From positions 62,001 to 126,000 of the forward strand of contig NZ_NQOU01000006.1 of NCBI RefSeq assembly GCF_003576595.1: DNA of 64,000 nt. Reading direction: 5' to 3'. Position numbers and translations under genes: made by a program. Below are positions 31,276 to 40,793 of the stretch, one piece after another. Under the pieces are notes generated by a model that did not search any database, was not told the DNA's origin, and saw nothing but the letters and a program-made list of their open reading frames with translations. Source of the DNA: Neopusillimonas maritima. GTDB taxonomy: Bacteria > Pseudomonadota > Gammaproteobacteria > Burkholderiales > Burkholderiaceae_B. Every line of letters starts with the position of its first letter. The first letter of the stretch is position 1.

Positions 31276-31407
31276 ATTGGCCAAGCTTAAGGTTAGAACG
31301 TCTTGTTGTGCAATGAGTGCAATAAACAGCGACCATAACCGTTTTTGGCAAAGATGTGTTGTGCGACAATGTGGCCGCAGAAACGCTGCCGGAGTTTTAG
31401 TTACAAC

Positions 31408-33054
31408 ATGGAAAGTCTTGACATTGCATTGGCCATGATGGCTGCCGTTGGAATGAGCGGCGCTTTGGCACGTATGTTGCCGGCAGGCATCCCGTTGCCC
31501 CTGATTCAAATTGCGCTGGGTTTTGTGATTGCCGGTGTATTCGAAGAAGGGGTGGAGCTGGATCCGGATGTTTTCTTTCTTTTGTTCTTGCCGCCCCTTT
31601 TGTTTCTGGATGGCTGGCGTATCCCCAAGGAAGGACTCTGGCGTGAAAAAGGCGGCATCATTCAGCTGTCTTTTGGCCTGGTACTGTTAACTGTACTGGG
31701 GCTGGGATTCATTTTGCACTGGCTGATTCCAGCCATGCCGCTCGCGGTGGCGTTTGCCGTGGCGGCTATTGTGTCGCCAACCGATCCAGTGGCGGTTTCG
31801 GCCATTACACGCAAGGTACCGGTGCCCAAGCGCTTAATGTCGGTCCTGGAGGGAGAGTCCCTATTTAACGATGCGACTGGCCTGGTGGCGTTTCGTACAG
31901 CCGTGGCGGCGGTGGTAACCGGCACTTTCTCTATATCACATGCGGCTTTGTCGTTTATTTGGGTGGCTGCGGCAGGGCTGGCAACGGGCGTAGTGGTGAC
32001 GTGGGGTCTATCGCGTGCGCGTACAGCGGTAGTGAGGCGGGTTGGCGAGGAACCGGGCGCCGAGGTGTTACTGAGTTTAATGGTACCGTTTGCCGCCTAT
32101 TTTGCGGCGGAATATATCGGTGCCTCAGGCATTCTGGCTGCGGTATCTGCCGGCGTGACGATGAGTTACGTGGAACTAAGCGGATCATCCAGCGCATTAA
32201 CTCGCATGCATCGGCAAAGCACATGGAATGTGGTGCAGTTTGCCCTGAACGGAACAATGTTTGTGTTGCTGGGCGAGCAGTTGCCGGGAATATATACCGG
32301 TGCGGTCGAGGCCATTGCCGAGACGGGGCACCATAACCCGCTATGGCTGGTGGTCTATGCGCTGGTTATTTGTATTGTGCTGGGTGTTTTCCGTTTTGGC
32401 TGGGTATACGCATCGGTGCGTTTTGAAGGTTGGCGTAAACGGCGACGCGGCATTCCTTTTCCCGAAGTGGGGGCCGGCATGATGATGGTCTTGACACTCG
32501 GAGGAGTGCGTGGTGCGATTACCCTGGCCGGTGTGCTTACCCTGCCTTTGGTATTGAACGATGGCACCCCGTTTCCTGCGCGTGATTTGGCCATTCTGTT
32601 AGCGGCAACGGTGATTATTACTTCTTTGGTTTTGGCTAGCGCGCTGATGCCGCCGGTGGTGAAAATGTTGCGCCATCAATCCAGTGGTATCAAGCGCGAA
32701 CAGCAGGAATATTTGGCGGTACAAACGGCGCGAGAGGCGGCTGAACGGGCTCTTCAAGAAGAGGTGGACCGGCTAACGTCGGAGTTTCCCGATGCACGCG
32801 AGCAAGATCTTCTGTCTAGTGTGGCCGAGCGTTTGTTAGCTGACATTCGTGCCGTTTCCGCCGTGTCGGAGCTAGGGCTGCCGGATGAGTGGCTGGCGCA
32901 CGAAAAGCGGGTTGAACAGCGTATGCGTTTGGCGGTTATTGATGCCGCCCGCCAAAGTATTTTTGCGTTGGCAAGGCAGCACAAAATTTCCGATGAGCTG
33001 GCAAGGGAAATGGTGGCACGCCTGGATATGGAAGAAGTGCGTAACCGACATTAA
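31408..33054 (+). CDS. Na+/H+ antiporter, CPA1 family (YjcE-like)
   Basis: 548-aa cation/proton antiporter. The N-terminal 400 residues hold about 12 membrane segments with the CPA1 signatures LPPLLFLDGWRIP, IVSPTDPVAVSAI (paired acidic ion site) and LEGESLFNDATGLVAF. The last 140 residues form a charged cytoplasmic helical domain. ATG 31408 gives MESLDIALAMMAAVGMSG, which enters TM1 directly; the upstream frame to 31345 is Cys-rich and unlikely. It is a single gene with a divergent promoter region shared with the MFS exporter. Confidence 0.88.
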   Translation: MESLDIALAMMAAVGMSGALARMLPAGIPLPLIQIALGFVIAGVFEEGVELDPDVFFLLFLPPLLFLDGWRIPKEGLWREKGGIIQLSFGLVLLTVLGLGFILHWLIPAMPLAVAFAVAAIVSPTDPVAVSAITRKVPVPKRLMSVLEGESLFNDATGLVAFRTAVAAVVTGTFSISHAALSFIWVAAAGLATGVVVTWGLSRARTAVVRRVGEEPGAEVLLSLMVPFAAYFAAEYIGASGILAAVSAGVTMSYVELSGSSSALTRMHRQSTWNVVQFALNGTMFVLLGEQLPGIYTGAVEAIAETGHHNPLWLVVYALVICIVLGVFRFGWVYASVRFEGWRKRRRGIPFPEVGAGMMMVLTLGGVRGAITLAGVLTLPLVLNDGTPFPARDLAILLAATVIITSLVLASALMPPVVKMLRHQSSGIKREQQEYLAVQTAREAAERALQEEVDRLTSEFPDAREQDLLSSVAERLLADIRAVSAVSELGLPDEWLAHEKRVEQRMRLAVIDAARQSIFALARQHKISDELAREMVARLDMEEVRNRH

Positions 33055-33220
33055 GGTCGCTTGGTTTGTATTTATGCGCCATTACTGTTGTTTTTCAAAT
33101 TTTTTCAGTAGTATGTTTATCTATACACATCCACTTTGACTCGAAATTTAATTGGTTGTTGAATTAAGGTAAGCTGCGGTAACTTCTTGCACGGCATCCT
33201 GAAATAAAAGGGGGTTCCCC

Positions 33221-33991
33221 ATGGCAGCATCTCATATTCCAGTAAAACGACCGCGTACTTACGTGTTGATCCACGGTGCCTGGCATGGTGGTTGGGTATG
33301 GAAGGAGACGGCCACTGAACTGCGCTATCTGGGGCACGAGGTATATACACCTTCTTTAACCGGCCTGGGCGATAGGGCTCATTTGGCGCACGAGGGCATT
33401 ACGCTTGATACCCACACCGACGACATTGTGAATTTAATTCGCATGGAGCAATTGAGTGACGTGGTCCTGGTAGGGTGGAGTTACGGCGGCATGGTGGTGA
33501 GTAATGTTTTGGCCTGCATCCCCGAGCGTATTGGTGCGGTCATGTATTTCGATGCCTTTGTGCCTGAGTCGGGTAAGTGTCTGGCCGACTATGCCGGTGA
33601 AAAAGGGCGCGTATTTCGCGAGCGGACATGGCCCGACCAGCGTGTGCCGCCTTTCCCGTTGAAAGCGTTTGGGGTGACAGACGAAAAGCTGTGTGAACGT
33701 GTACAAAAACGTTTGGTGTGCCAACCGCTGCAAACTTTTCTGCAACCTTCTAAGGCTTTGGCTGAGCGCCCGGCTATCCCGCATTCCTATGTGATGGCCG
33801 CTGCTTATGATGGAACGCCGTTTCAACAGTTTTACGATAAATTCAATCATGATCCGGGGTGGTCTGTTCATACATTGAACACGGGTCATTTGGCGATGTT
33901 AACGGATCCTGTCGGCACGTTCGGTTTATTGGCCGATGTCGCGCCAGGATTCAATCATGTGGGGTATGCCGGGGAAGTCAGCCGACGGTGA
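33221..33991 (+). CDS. alpha/beta hydrolase
   Basis: 256-aa esterase/lyase-type hydrolase. The oxyanion region is LIHGAWHGGWVWKE, the nucleophile elbow is GWSYGG (Ser 87), an acidic residue lies in MYFDAFVPESG, and the catalytic His is in NTGHLAML near the C-terminus. It resembles the EstC/salicylate-esterase/pyrethroid-hydrolase group; the substrate is unknown. ATG 33221 has an AAGGGGG ribosome site. Its 3' end overlaps the convergent pirin gene by 37 bp. Confidence 0.85.
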   Translation: MAASHIPVKRPRTYVLIHGAWHGGWVWKETATELRYLGHEVYTPSLTGLGDRAHLAHEGITLDTHTDDIVNLIRMEQLSDVVLVGWSYGGMVVSNVLACIPERIGAVMYFDAFVPESGKCLADYAGEKGRVFRERTWPDQRVPPFPLKAFGVTDEKLCERVQKRLVCQPLQTFLQPSKALAERPAIPHSYVMAAAYDGTPFQQFYDKFNHDPGWSVHTLNTGHLAMLTDPVGTFGLLADVAPGFNHVGYAGEVSRR

Positions 33992-34848
33992 TTTTGCCCC
34001 GGCACCACCCCAAAACGTGTGTGGAACCGATTCCAGTCGAGCACGGCCTGGCGTAGGTTGTCTGATGCGCCACTGACGAAATTCCACCATATCCTGACCG
34101 GCTCCGGGAAAGGTTCACCGCCAATAAACAAGAGGCGTGTGCCTGCGGTTAGGTATACATTAAGGGTTGATACCCCCGGTGGCCAATAAGCCAGAACGCC
34201 CGGCTTTATCGATTCACCACACGGCAACTGCACTTCGCCATTTAACACCATCATTCCGTGCTCAAATGCGCGGTTCAATTGCAGAATCGCTGAGGCGCCC
34301 CCGTTTGGTGCAAAAATGTCGAGCCCTAACAATGGCGTGTGGACAGCCACCGGTGAAGTTTGGTTTTGGAACTGTCCCGCCAACAAGGTGTAGTGCAAAC
34401 CGCCAAAACGCCATTCCGGCAAGTGGCTATAGTGATGAAACGCCGGTTCGATGGCTTCTTTTTCCGGTGGCAATGCGATCCACAATTGAGCGCCATGCAA
34501 CCTCTTTTCTCCCGGTAGTGAGTCTTCAGTGTGCGAAACACCTTTTCCGGCGGTCATTAAATTAACTTGCCCAGAGCGGATAACCTGGTTGTAACCAAGA
34601 CTATCGCGATGACGAATTTGCCCTTCTACCATCCAGGTGAATGTTTGTAGGCCAATGTGTGGATGCGCACCAACATGCATGCCCTGATCAGCATCGAATT
34701 CGACAGGGCCAATATGGTCGAGAAAACACCATGCGCCGATCATGCGTTGTTCGCGTGTTGGAAGGGCGCGGCGAATGGAAAACCCAGGGCTTAGTTCATG
34801 CGCACGGGCTTGGATCAGGTTAGGGCTGGGAGGCGAATTCTCTGTCAT
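33955..34848 (-). CDS. pirin family protein
   Basis: 297-aa bicupin. The metal-binding N-terminal cupin contains MHVGAHPHIGLQTFTWMVEG and GKGVSHTE, as in pirins with quercetinase activity or regulatory roles. The C-terminal cupin is less conserved. The gene reads towards the alpha/beta hydrolase and overlaps its last 37 bp. Upstream it diverges from the I78-type lipoprotein gene with only 32 bp between the starts, so the two promoters must overlap. Confidence 0.88.
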   Translation of the reverse strand: MTENSPPSPNLIQARAHELSPGFSIRRALPTREQRMIGAWCFLDHIGPVEFDADQGMHVGAHPHIGLQTFTWMVEGQIRHRDSLGYNQVIRSGQVNLMTAGKGVSHTEDSLPGEKRLHGAQLWIALPPEKEAIEPAFHHYSHLPEWRFGGLHYTLLAGQFQNQTSPVAVHTPLLGLDIFAPNGGASAILQLNRAFEHGMMVLNGEVQLPCGESIKPGVLAYWPPGVSTLNVYLTAGTRLLFIGGEPFPEPVRIWWNFVSGASDNLRQAVLDWNRFHTRFGVVPGQNHRRLTSPAYPT

Positions 34849-34880
34849 GATATAAGTATGGCGTTACATAAGGAGGAAAA

Positions 34881-35180
34881 ATGCGTTTGCTTTTTTTGGC
34901 CCCTTTGGCCGTTATATTGGCAGCTTGCCAGAGTTCGGGTGGTTTGGGTAGTGGTGGCGATTCTCCAATGTCGTCCGGCGGTTCAACTTCGGGGGAGTGC
35001 GCGGCGGCCCAGTTCCAGAATCTTGTCGGAACCTCGGCAGACTCCGTTAATCGAAGCAGTCTGCCCAGCGGAACGCGTGTACTGCGCCCAACGACGCCCA
35101 TGACGCCGGATTACCGGCCCGATCGAATGAACGTTTATATCGATGATTCGGGTCGTGTTGAAAAGGTCGTGTGCGGTTAA
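34881..35180 (+). CDS. small lipoprotein with peptidase-inhibitor I78 domain
   Basis: 99-aa exported lipoprotein. The signal peptide ends in the lipobox ILAAC (Cys 16), followed by a Ser/Gly linker. The I78 domain then shows CAAAQFQNLVG, RVLRPTTPMTPDYRPDRMNVY and a terminal VEKVVCG with the second cysteine. I78 proteins resemble potato-type inhibitors of subtilisin-like serine peptidases, so it may protect the envelope (inference). An AAGGAGG ribosome site precedes the ATG. Confidence 0.8.
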   Translation: MRLLFLAPLAVILAACQSSGGLGSGGDSPMSSGGSTSGECAAAQFQNLVGTSADSVNRSSLPSGTRVLRPTTPMTPDYRPDRMNVYIDDSGRVEKVVCG

Positions 35181-35203
35181 GGCTTATTTAACTGTCCGAT
35201 TAT

Positions 35204-36115
35204 TTAATCCTCTTCTTTAAAAAGAGCGATTAGTTTTTCTCTTAACCAGCGATTTGCCGGGTTATGTTCGTGTCGCGCGTGCCAATGAATGGCAACGTCG
35301 CCGGTCGGCACTTCAAATGGTAATTCGAAAACCCGAAATTCTTTTTTTCGATTAAATTCACGCGCGATTCGGCTGGGCAGGGAGCTGACCATGTCGCTGC
35401 GACGCAGGATATCCGGCAACACAGTGAAATGGGGAATCTGAAGTGCTACTTGGCGTTTTACGCCTTGCGCTTTTAATGAGTCTTCAAACATACGGTGGGC
35501 GTTTGAGTTAGATCCAACCAGCACATGAGATGAAGCCAGAAAATCTTCTTTGGAAAGAGTTTTCCTGCGTGCCAGCGGGTGGTTGGCGCGCACCATGCAT
35601 GAATACGGTTCGTGAAACAAAATAGTGTGTTGTGTATAAGGATTTAAATTGACCAGATGACCCACCGCCAAGTCGATTGTGCCGGTCCGCAACGAGTTCA
35701 CCAGGTCTTCCATCGAAACAGGGTCAACCTCAAGACGCACTTGCGGTGCAGCTTGGGCCAATTGTTCACACAAAGGGGGGAGAAATACCATCTCGCCAAT
35801 GTCTGACATGGTCAAACGGAATGTGCGTTGACTCGTTAAGGGGTCAAATGCGGTATGGCTCTGTAGGGCATCGTGCAGGCTTTCCAGAGCGGCAATAATG
35901 GGGGGCGCAAGCCGCTCTGCCGCTTGCGTTGGTAGCATTTTCTGTTGTTTGCGAATAAACAATGGGTCGCCCAGTAATTCGCGCAATCGTGCCAAAGAAT
36001 AACTTATGGCCGGCTGGGTTAGCCCGAGTCGGTCCGCCACAATGGTAAGGCTTTGCTCCTCGTAGATTGCGCGAAACACGCGCATTAAATTTAGGTCAAT
36101 CTGATCTACTTTCAT
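35204..36115 (-). CDS. LysR-family transcriptional regulator
   Basis: 303-aa regulator with the N-terminal winged helix (LNLMRVFRAIYEEQSLTIVADRLGLTQPAISYSLARLRELLGDPLFIR) and a co-inducer domain. It is of the NodD/PcpR-like group, where the helix is followed by PLFIRKQQKMLPTQAAE. It is divergent from the aminotransferase-led catabolic cluster, with 122 bp between the starts, and is the obvious candidate for its control. A LysR-type T-N11-A palindrome lies between them. Confidence 0.9.
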   Translation of the reverse strand: MKVDQIDLNLMRVFRAIYEEQSLTIVADRLGLTQPAISYSLARLRELLGDPLFIRKQQKMLPTQAAERLAPPIIAALESLHDALQSHTAFDPLTSQRTFRLTMSDIGEMVFLPPLCEQLAQAAPQVRLEVDPVSMEDLVNSLRTGTIDLAVGHLVNLNPYTQHTILFHEPYSCMVRANHPLARRKTLSKEDFLASSHVLVGSNSNAHRMFEDSLKAQGVKRQVALQIPHFTVLPDILRRSDMVSSLPSRIAREFNRKKEFRVFELPFEVPTGDVAIHWHARHEHNPANRWLREKLIALFKEED

Positions 36116-36146
36116 GTTTTCCTAGTGTATTCATTAGCCTCTTTTA

Positions 36147-36214
36147 AATAAGTCTAGTTTATTTATTTAATAAGTTCCATTAGATTGACGAATATCTTGC
36201 TGTCCTCCCATACT
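36147..36214 (+). promoter_or_regulatory. LysR box and promoter for the catabolic cluster
   Basis: The interrupted palindrome AATAA-N7-TTATT (36147-36163) contains the T-N11-A LysR core. A TTGACG (36185-36190) and a CATACT (36209-36214) with an 18-bp spacer follow, giving a start site near 36220. The box is then centred at about -65, the usual recognition position for LysR activators. Confidence 0.45.
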
Positions 36215-36237
36215 GCATGGATTGTTTAGGAGGATGC

Positions 36238-37149
36238 ATGGAAAAGGCAGATTACATTTGGATTGACGGCAAAGTCGTTGGCTGGGATGACGCAACATCG
36301 CACGTTATCGGCAACACTTTGCATTATGGCTTCGGCGTTTTCGAAGGGATTCGCTGCTACAAAACAGAGCAGGGTCCGGCGGTGTTCCGCCTGCACGATC
36401 ATTTAATTCGTTTACGTAATTCGGCCAAGATTCTTGGTTTCGAAGTGCCCTACAGCGTAGATGAAATGGTGGAGTCTACGCGTGAAATTATTCGTGCCAA
36501 CGGCGCGGATGAGTGTTATATACGCCCACTTGCCTACATAGGCGAAGGTGGCATGGGCCTGGCCTATGAAGATTGCCAAGTGAACCTTTTGATCGCCACC
36601 TGGTTCTGGGGCGAGTACGTGGGTAAAGGGACGCTGGAGCGCGGCAGCCGCGTGAAGACATCCAGTTATATCCGCCATCACATTAATACCCATATGTCCA
36701 AAGCCAAGGCATGCGGCAATTATTTGCTGTTTCAAATGGCGCGTACCGACGCCCGGCGTGACGGCTACGACGAGGCCTTGTTGCTTGATGCAAACGGGCA
36801 AGTGGCCGAAGGGTCAGTTGAGCACTTTTTCGTGGTGCGCAATGGGGTGTTGGTGACACCGCCACTGACGCATTTATTAGACGGAATCACGCGAGATACG
36901 GTGATTGTGCTGGCGCGCGAGATGGGCTTCGAGGTGCGCGAAGAGGCGTTTTCCCGAGATTACGTTCATACCGCACAGGAAGCGTTTTTTGTGGGTACCG
37001 GAGCAGAAGTGACGCCGGTGGTTGAATTGGATCGTCGCCCGATTGGCGATGGTCTACGTGGTCCTGTCACCAAACAATTGCAAGACGCGTATTTCGATGT
37101 GGTGAAAGGCCGCTCGAATAGCCACACCGATTGGCTTACTTACGTTTAA
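36238..37149 (+). CDS. branched-chain amino acid aminotransferase (IlvE-like, class IV)
   Basis: 303-aa PLP enzyme of fold type IV. The start (YIWIDGKVVGWDDATSHVIGN) and HYGFGVFEGIRCY are typical. The PLP-lysine lies in MSKAKACGNYLL, and VGTGAEVTPVVELD is near the C-terminus. E. coli IlvE is 309 aa. ATG 36238 has TAGGAGG 5 bp upstream; the frame extends to 36217. Being first in a LysR-controlled peptidase/imino-acid cluster suggests a catabolic rather than biosynthetic role (inference). It may also accept D- or other amino acids. Confidence 0.88.
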   Translation: MEKADYIWIDGKVVGWDDATSHVIGNTLHYGFGVFEGIRCYKTEQGPAVFRLHDHLIRLRNSAKILGFEVPYSVDEMVESTREIIRANGADECYIRPLAYIGEGGMGLAYEDCQVNLLIATWFWGEYVGKGTLERGSRVKTSSYIRHHINTHMSKAKACGNYLLFQMARTDARRDGYDEALLLDANGQVAEGSVEHFFVVRNGVLVTPPLTHLLDGITRDTVIVLAREMGFEVREEAFSRDYVHTAQEAFFVGTGAEVTPVVELDRRPIGDGLRGPVTKQLQDAYFDVVKGRSNSHTDWLTYV

Positions 37150-37179
37150 ACAACGGAAATTGAGTTTTAAGGAGATGGC

Positions 37180-38338
37180 ATGACGCTGCCAATGCCCGTT
37201 GATGAGCACGCCAATCGCGTAGCGAAAGCACGCTCGCTTATGGCACAAGCCAATGTCGATGCATTGATTGTGACCGATCCAGTTACTTACGGTTATTTCA
37301 CCGGTAATCGTGTGCCTGCCTGGATGAAGGCACGGCCATCTATTTTTATTTTGCCGGCTTCAGGCGAACCGGCGCTTATTACCTGGTCTGGCCCCCAGAT
37401 GTTTGCGCTTGTACAACAAACCGTTTCCCTCCTGGGTGAAAGACAAAGTGATTTACCCCGATGTGCCGTTTACGCGTGAACCACGTACCGATTGGGGCAT
37501 TCATGGCGTGCTGGAAGATCGGGGTTTATCCAAGGGGCGCCTGGCGATTGAAATGGGGCGTAATACCTGGTTGGGTATACCGTTAAACGACTTTACCTTG
37601 TTGCGCGAGCAGGTGCCGCAAGCTGAGTTTGTTGATTCAAGCGAGATTGTGTGGGGTTGCCGCATGATCAAGTCGGAATGGGAAGTTGCCTGTCTTGAGC
37701 ACGTGTGCGTGATTGGGCAGAAAGCCTGGTATGCAGTGTTGGAAGAAGTGCAGGTTGGCATGACGCCGCGTGAAGTACAGCAACGTATTTTGCAACGTTA
37801 TCTTGAATTTGGGGCCGATATCGACTCCGGCCCACCAATGGCCATGGGTGCAAGCGGGCCAAACGGCACATTCCAGAAGGGTGACATTCTGTACCTGGAT
37901 GGCGGGCCTGCATTCCAGGGGTATCAAATGGATATTACGCGTCGGGCCGTGTTTGGCACCCCTTCTGAGCGACAGCGCCACGAGCATGAGGAAATGTGGG
38001 ACATCATGTTTGAGGTGATCGACCGCATGAAACCGGGCGCATCAATGGCGGAGTTGTTCGAGTTTTCCAGCAAGCGTATGGCCCAGGTCAAAGGTTGGCG
38101 CGATTATGCCGACCACCCGGCTAAACGTATCGGCCATGGTATTGGGTTGGAGTCTGAGCCGCCGTCGATGTCGGCGGTAGATGAAACCTTGCTTGCAGAA
38201 GGGATGGTGCTTACACCTGAGCCCAAGCTGGAAAGCGTGGATGGCTTGGTGAATCCGGAAGAACAAGTGGCGGTGACGGCCACAGGTTGTCGTTTGCTGT
38301 CTGATGACACCGGCGGCCAGTTAATTGTGATTGCGTGA
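37180..38338 (+). pseudogene. M24-family metallopeptidase (prolidase-like), frameshifted
   Basis: Two reading frames together make one M24 (Xaa-Pro dipeptidase/creatinase-type) protein. The first (37180-37479) encodes the N-terminal domain to GPQMFALVQQTV. The second is open from about 37403 and resumes at SWVKDKVIYPDVPFTREP. The switch falls between about 37410 and 37430 and moves the frame by +1, so one extra base or two missing bases would explain it. The metal-binding set looks intact downstream: Asp in YLDGG, Asp in MDITR, His in GHGIG, Glu in LTPEP and in EEQVAVT. An AAGGAG site precedes ATG 37180. It could be a recent mutation, a programmed shift or a sequencing error. Confidence 0.8.
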
Positions 38339-38349
38339 CCGGGGGCTGA

Positions 38350-39420
38350 ATGACAATTCGCTTGTTAAGTGTTGAGGATGTCAGGGAATCCAGCCCCAGT
38401 ATTACGGATATTGTGAAGATTATTCGTCGTACCTACGAGGAAGAAGGCCGGGGTCGCGTTGATGTTCCATTGAAAATCGGTGTTCGGCCGGATCGTCCTG
38501 GGACGTTTTTGGATGCGATGCCGGCGTGGGTAGGTGATGATGAAGCCGGCATGGCGGGTTTGAAGTGGGTGTCGTATTACCCCGGCAGTGCTTTTATGCA
38601 TGCCGGAAAAACGGACTCGTCGGGTTTGATCGTTTTGAATGATCCCCAGCATGGTCAACCCGTTTGTTTGATGGAAGGCATGCTGGTGACCTATTTACGC
38701 ACCACGATTTGTGCTGCGGTGATGGCGCAGGTAATTCAAACAAGAGGGCGTGATCCGATCAGTTTGGGGTTGGTGGGCTGCGGCGGCCTTGGTAGGTGGT
38801 CGCTGCGTGTATTTGGCGAGGTGTTTCCAAGCCTGAAACACGTAAAGGTAGCGTCGCGTAGTGCCGCTTCAAGGCAAGCGTTTTGCGAGGAAATGGCGCG
38901 AGAGGGGACTTGGTCGCTGGACGCGGTTGATGACGTGCGTGACGCCGTGGCTGATTGCGATGTGGTGATTTCATCTTTACCCCCCGTCGTCAGCAAGCCC
39001 ATCGAAGCTCAGTGGCTGGCTCCGGATGCTATTTACGTGCCACTTGATTTAACGCACGCGTGGCAAACCGACGTTTGGAGTAAGGCGGGAACGGTTGTGG
39101 CCGACAGCCCGGCGTTTTTGCGCAAGTTGCTGGCCGCGCACCGCCCCGATGTGTCGGTGGATGCGCATCAGGTATTGGCTATTCAGGATTTGGTGGCACA
39201 AGGTGACGGTAAGTTATCCAACGCTTTGAAAGGCCCTTTCTTTGCAGCAGTTTGCGGCATTGCCAGCACCGATATTGCCCTGGCCTGGGCCGTATTTCGC
39301 AACGCGCAACTGAAAAAGCTGGGAAGCGGTTTCGATATGAAGGCGAGCGATGTGGCATTGCACAGTGCATTGGTTGGCGGGTATACGAACGCCGGACTTC
39401 GGCAAGGGGTAAAAGCATGA
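38350..39420 (+). CDS. ornithine cyclodeaminase / mu-crystallin family enzyme
   Basis: 356-aa NAD(P)-dependent protein. The substrate region is LKWVSYYPGSAF and the Rossmann motif is LGLVGCGGLGRWSLR. Relatives include ornithine cyclodeaminase, alanine dehydrogenase, delta1-pyrroline-2-carboxylate reductase and ectoine-pathway EutC, and these cannot be separated by eye. The neighbouring prolidase-like enzymes make an imino-acid reductase role plausible (inference). It starts 11 bp after the M24 frame and overlaps the amidohydrolase (ATGA). Confidence 0.85.
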   Translation: MTIRLLSVEDVRESSPSITDIVKIIRRTYEEEGRGRVDVPLKIGVRPDRPGTFLDAMPAWVGDDEAGMAGLKWVSYYPGSAFMHAGKTDSSGLIVLNDPQHGQPVCLMEGMLVTYLRTTICAAVMAQVIQTRGRDPISLGLVGCGGLGRWSLRVFGEVFPSLKHVKVASRSAASRQAFCEEMAREGTWSLDAVDDVRDAVADCDVVISSLPPVVSKPIEAQWLAPDAIYVPLDLTHAWQTDVWSKAGTVVADSPAFLRKLLAAHRPDVSVDAHQVLAIQDLVAQGDGKLSNALKGPFFAAVCGIASTDIALAWAVFRNAQLKKLGSGFDMKASDVALHSALVGGYTNAGLRQGVKA

Positions 39421-40709
39421 CATTGGGAAAGTTAAGACAAGCGTATACCGGCGCTCGGATTATTGACGGCATGGGTGCGGCGTTTAGCGGTTACATGGTA
39501 GTGGAAAACGGCCGCATTATTGACGTGCAAAAAGGAACCTTGCCGGATGCAGTGCGAATGGATGCACAAACCCAAGTGGTTGAGTTGGGCGAATACACCA
39601 TCTTGCCGGGCATGATTGATTGCCACGTTCATTTAACAATGGACGCTACGCCGCAGGTGGGGCCGATTTCCACTGATGAAGAGAAAATGCTGGCTTTTTT
39701 ACGTGCCAGTAGAAACGCGCTGCGAACGTTGCATGGCGGTGTGACGACGGTACGTGATTGCGGCACGCAGGGGAATGTGGATTTCGCCTTACGTCGGGCG
39801 GCCTCGGAAGGTCTTTGCGTTACACCGCGCTTGCTTCTAAGCGGTGAGGCCTTATGCATGACCGGAGGGCATGGCTGGCGGTTTTTGGGCCAGGAAGTGG
39901 ACGGGGTCGATGGGGTGCGTAAAGCGGCTCGTCAACGTTTAAAGGCCGGTGCCGACAACGTCAAGCTTATTGCGACCGGCGGCATTTTGACCCCAGGCGG
40001 AGCCATTGGCAATGCCCAAATGACCGTGGATGAAATGCGTGCCGCGACGGATGAGGCACACAACGCCGGCAAAATTTCAGCGGCTCATGCACACGCGGCG
40101 CAAGGCATCAAAAATGCGGTGTTGGCAAACGTGGATTCGATTGAACACGGTTACTTCATTGATCCCGAAGGCATCGATTTAATGCTGCGTCATGGTACGT
40201 GGCTGGTTGCCACCTCAACGCCTATCCGCAATGTGGTCACGCATGGTTTGGCCGGTGGGTTGTCACAAGACATGGTCGACAAAGCGCAGTCGGCCATTGA
40301 TGCCCATGTGTCGTCGTTCAAACAGGCTCGCGCGGCGGGTGTGAAGTTGGCGATGGGCACCGATGCCGGCGTGCCTTATACCCCACATGGAAGCAATTTG
40401 GATGAGTTGGTGTATTTCGTGGAAATGGGCATGACGCCAATGGAGGCGATTCAGGTCACGACGCGTGATAGCGCGCGGATGTTGAAAATGGACCATCTTG
40501 TAGGCACGTTGGAGGTGGGCAAATGTGCCGACTTCATTGTCGTGGAAGGTGATCCGCTTGTGAATATTTCGATTTTGCGGGCGCCGGCAGCGATTCGCAA
40601 AGTTGTGCTGAATGGCCGTTTGGTAATGGATCGTGATGCCAGCCAGTTTTTGGTAGGTGCGGCGTTTGGTGACCAGGCGGTGATTGGGAGTCGTTTCTTC
40701 GATGCGTAA
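39417..40709 (+). CDS. amidohydrolase (prolidase/imidazolonepropionase-like)
   Basis: 430-aa metal-dependent TIM-barrel hydrolase. Visible are the metal motif DCHVHLTMD, a lysine in NVKLIATGG, the His motifs SAAHAHA and SIEHGYF, and the catalytic Asp in MGTDAGVPY. This is the COG1228 group, which includes Xaa-Pro and Xaa-Arg dipeptidases. ATG 39417 overlaps the stop of the previous gene; the frame extends 165 bp into it but coupling favours this start. A second prolidase-type enzyme next to an M24 peptidase points to dipeptide or imide hydrolysis. Confidence 0.87.
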   Translation: MTLGKLRQAYTGARIIDGMGAAFSGYMVVENGRIIDVQKGTLPDAVRMDAQTQVVELGEYTILPGMIDCHVHLTMDATPQVGPISTDEEKMLAFLRASRNALRTLHGGVTTVRDCGTQGNVDFALRRAASEGLCVTPRLLLSGEALCMTGGHGWRFLGQEVDGVDGVRKAARQRLKAGADNVKLIATGGILTPGGAIGNAQMTVDEMRAATDEAHNAGKISAAHAHAAQGIKNAVLANVDSIEHGYFIDPEGIDLMLRHGTWLVATSTPIRNVVTHGLAGGLSQDMVDKAQSAIDAHVSSFKQARAAGVKLAMGTDAGVPYTPHGSNLDELVYFVEMGMTPMEAIQVTTRDSARMLKMDHLVGTLEVGKCADFIVVEGDPLVNISILRAPAAIRKVVLNGRLVMDRDASQFLVGAAFGDQAVIGSRFFDA

Positions 40710-40793
40710 ACGGTGTGTGTGAATTCGCAAGCAGGCGCGACAGGTTTGGTGGGTAGCTTAGGTGAGATCGTAAATCTACAAAGGAGAGGTTAA

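Noticed and set aside
31276-31509. 78-codon N-terminal extension of the MFS gene
   Set aside because: His/Cys-rich with no membrane character; the internal ATG at 31275 gives a normal DHA2 N-terminus.
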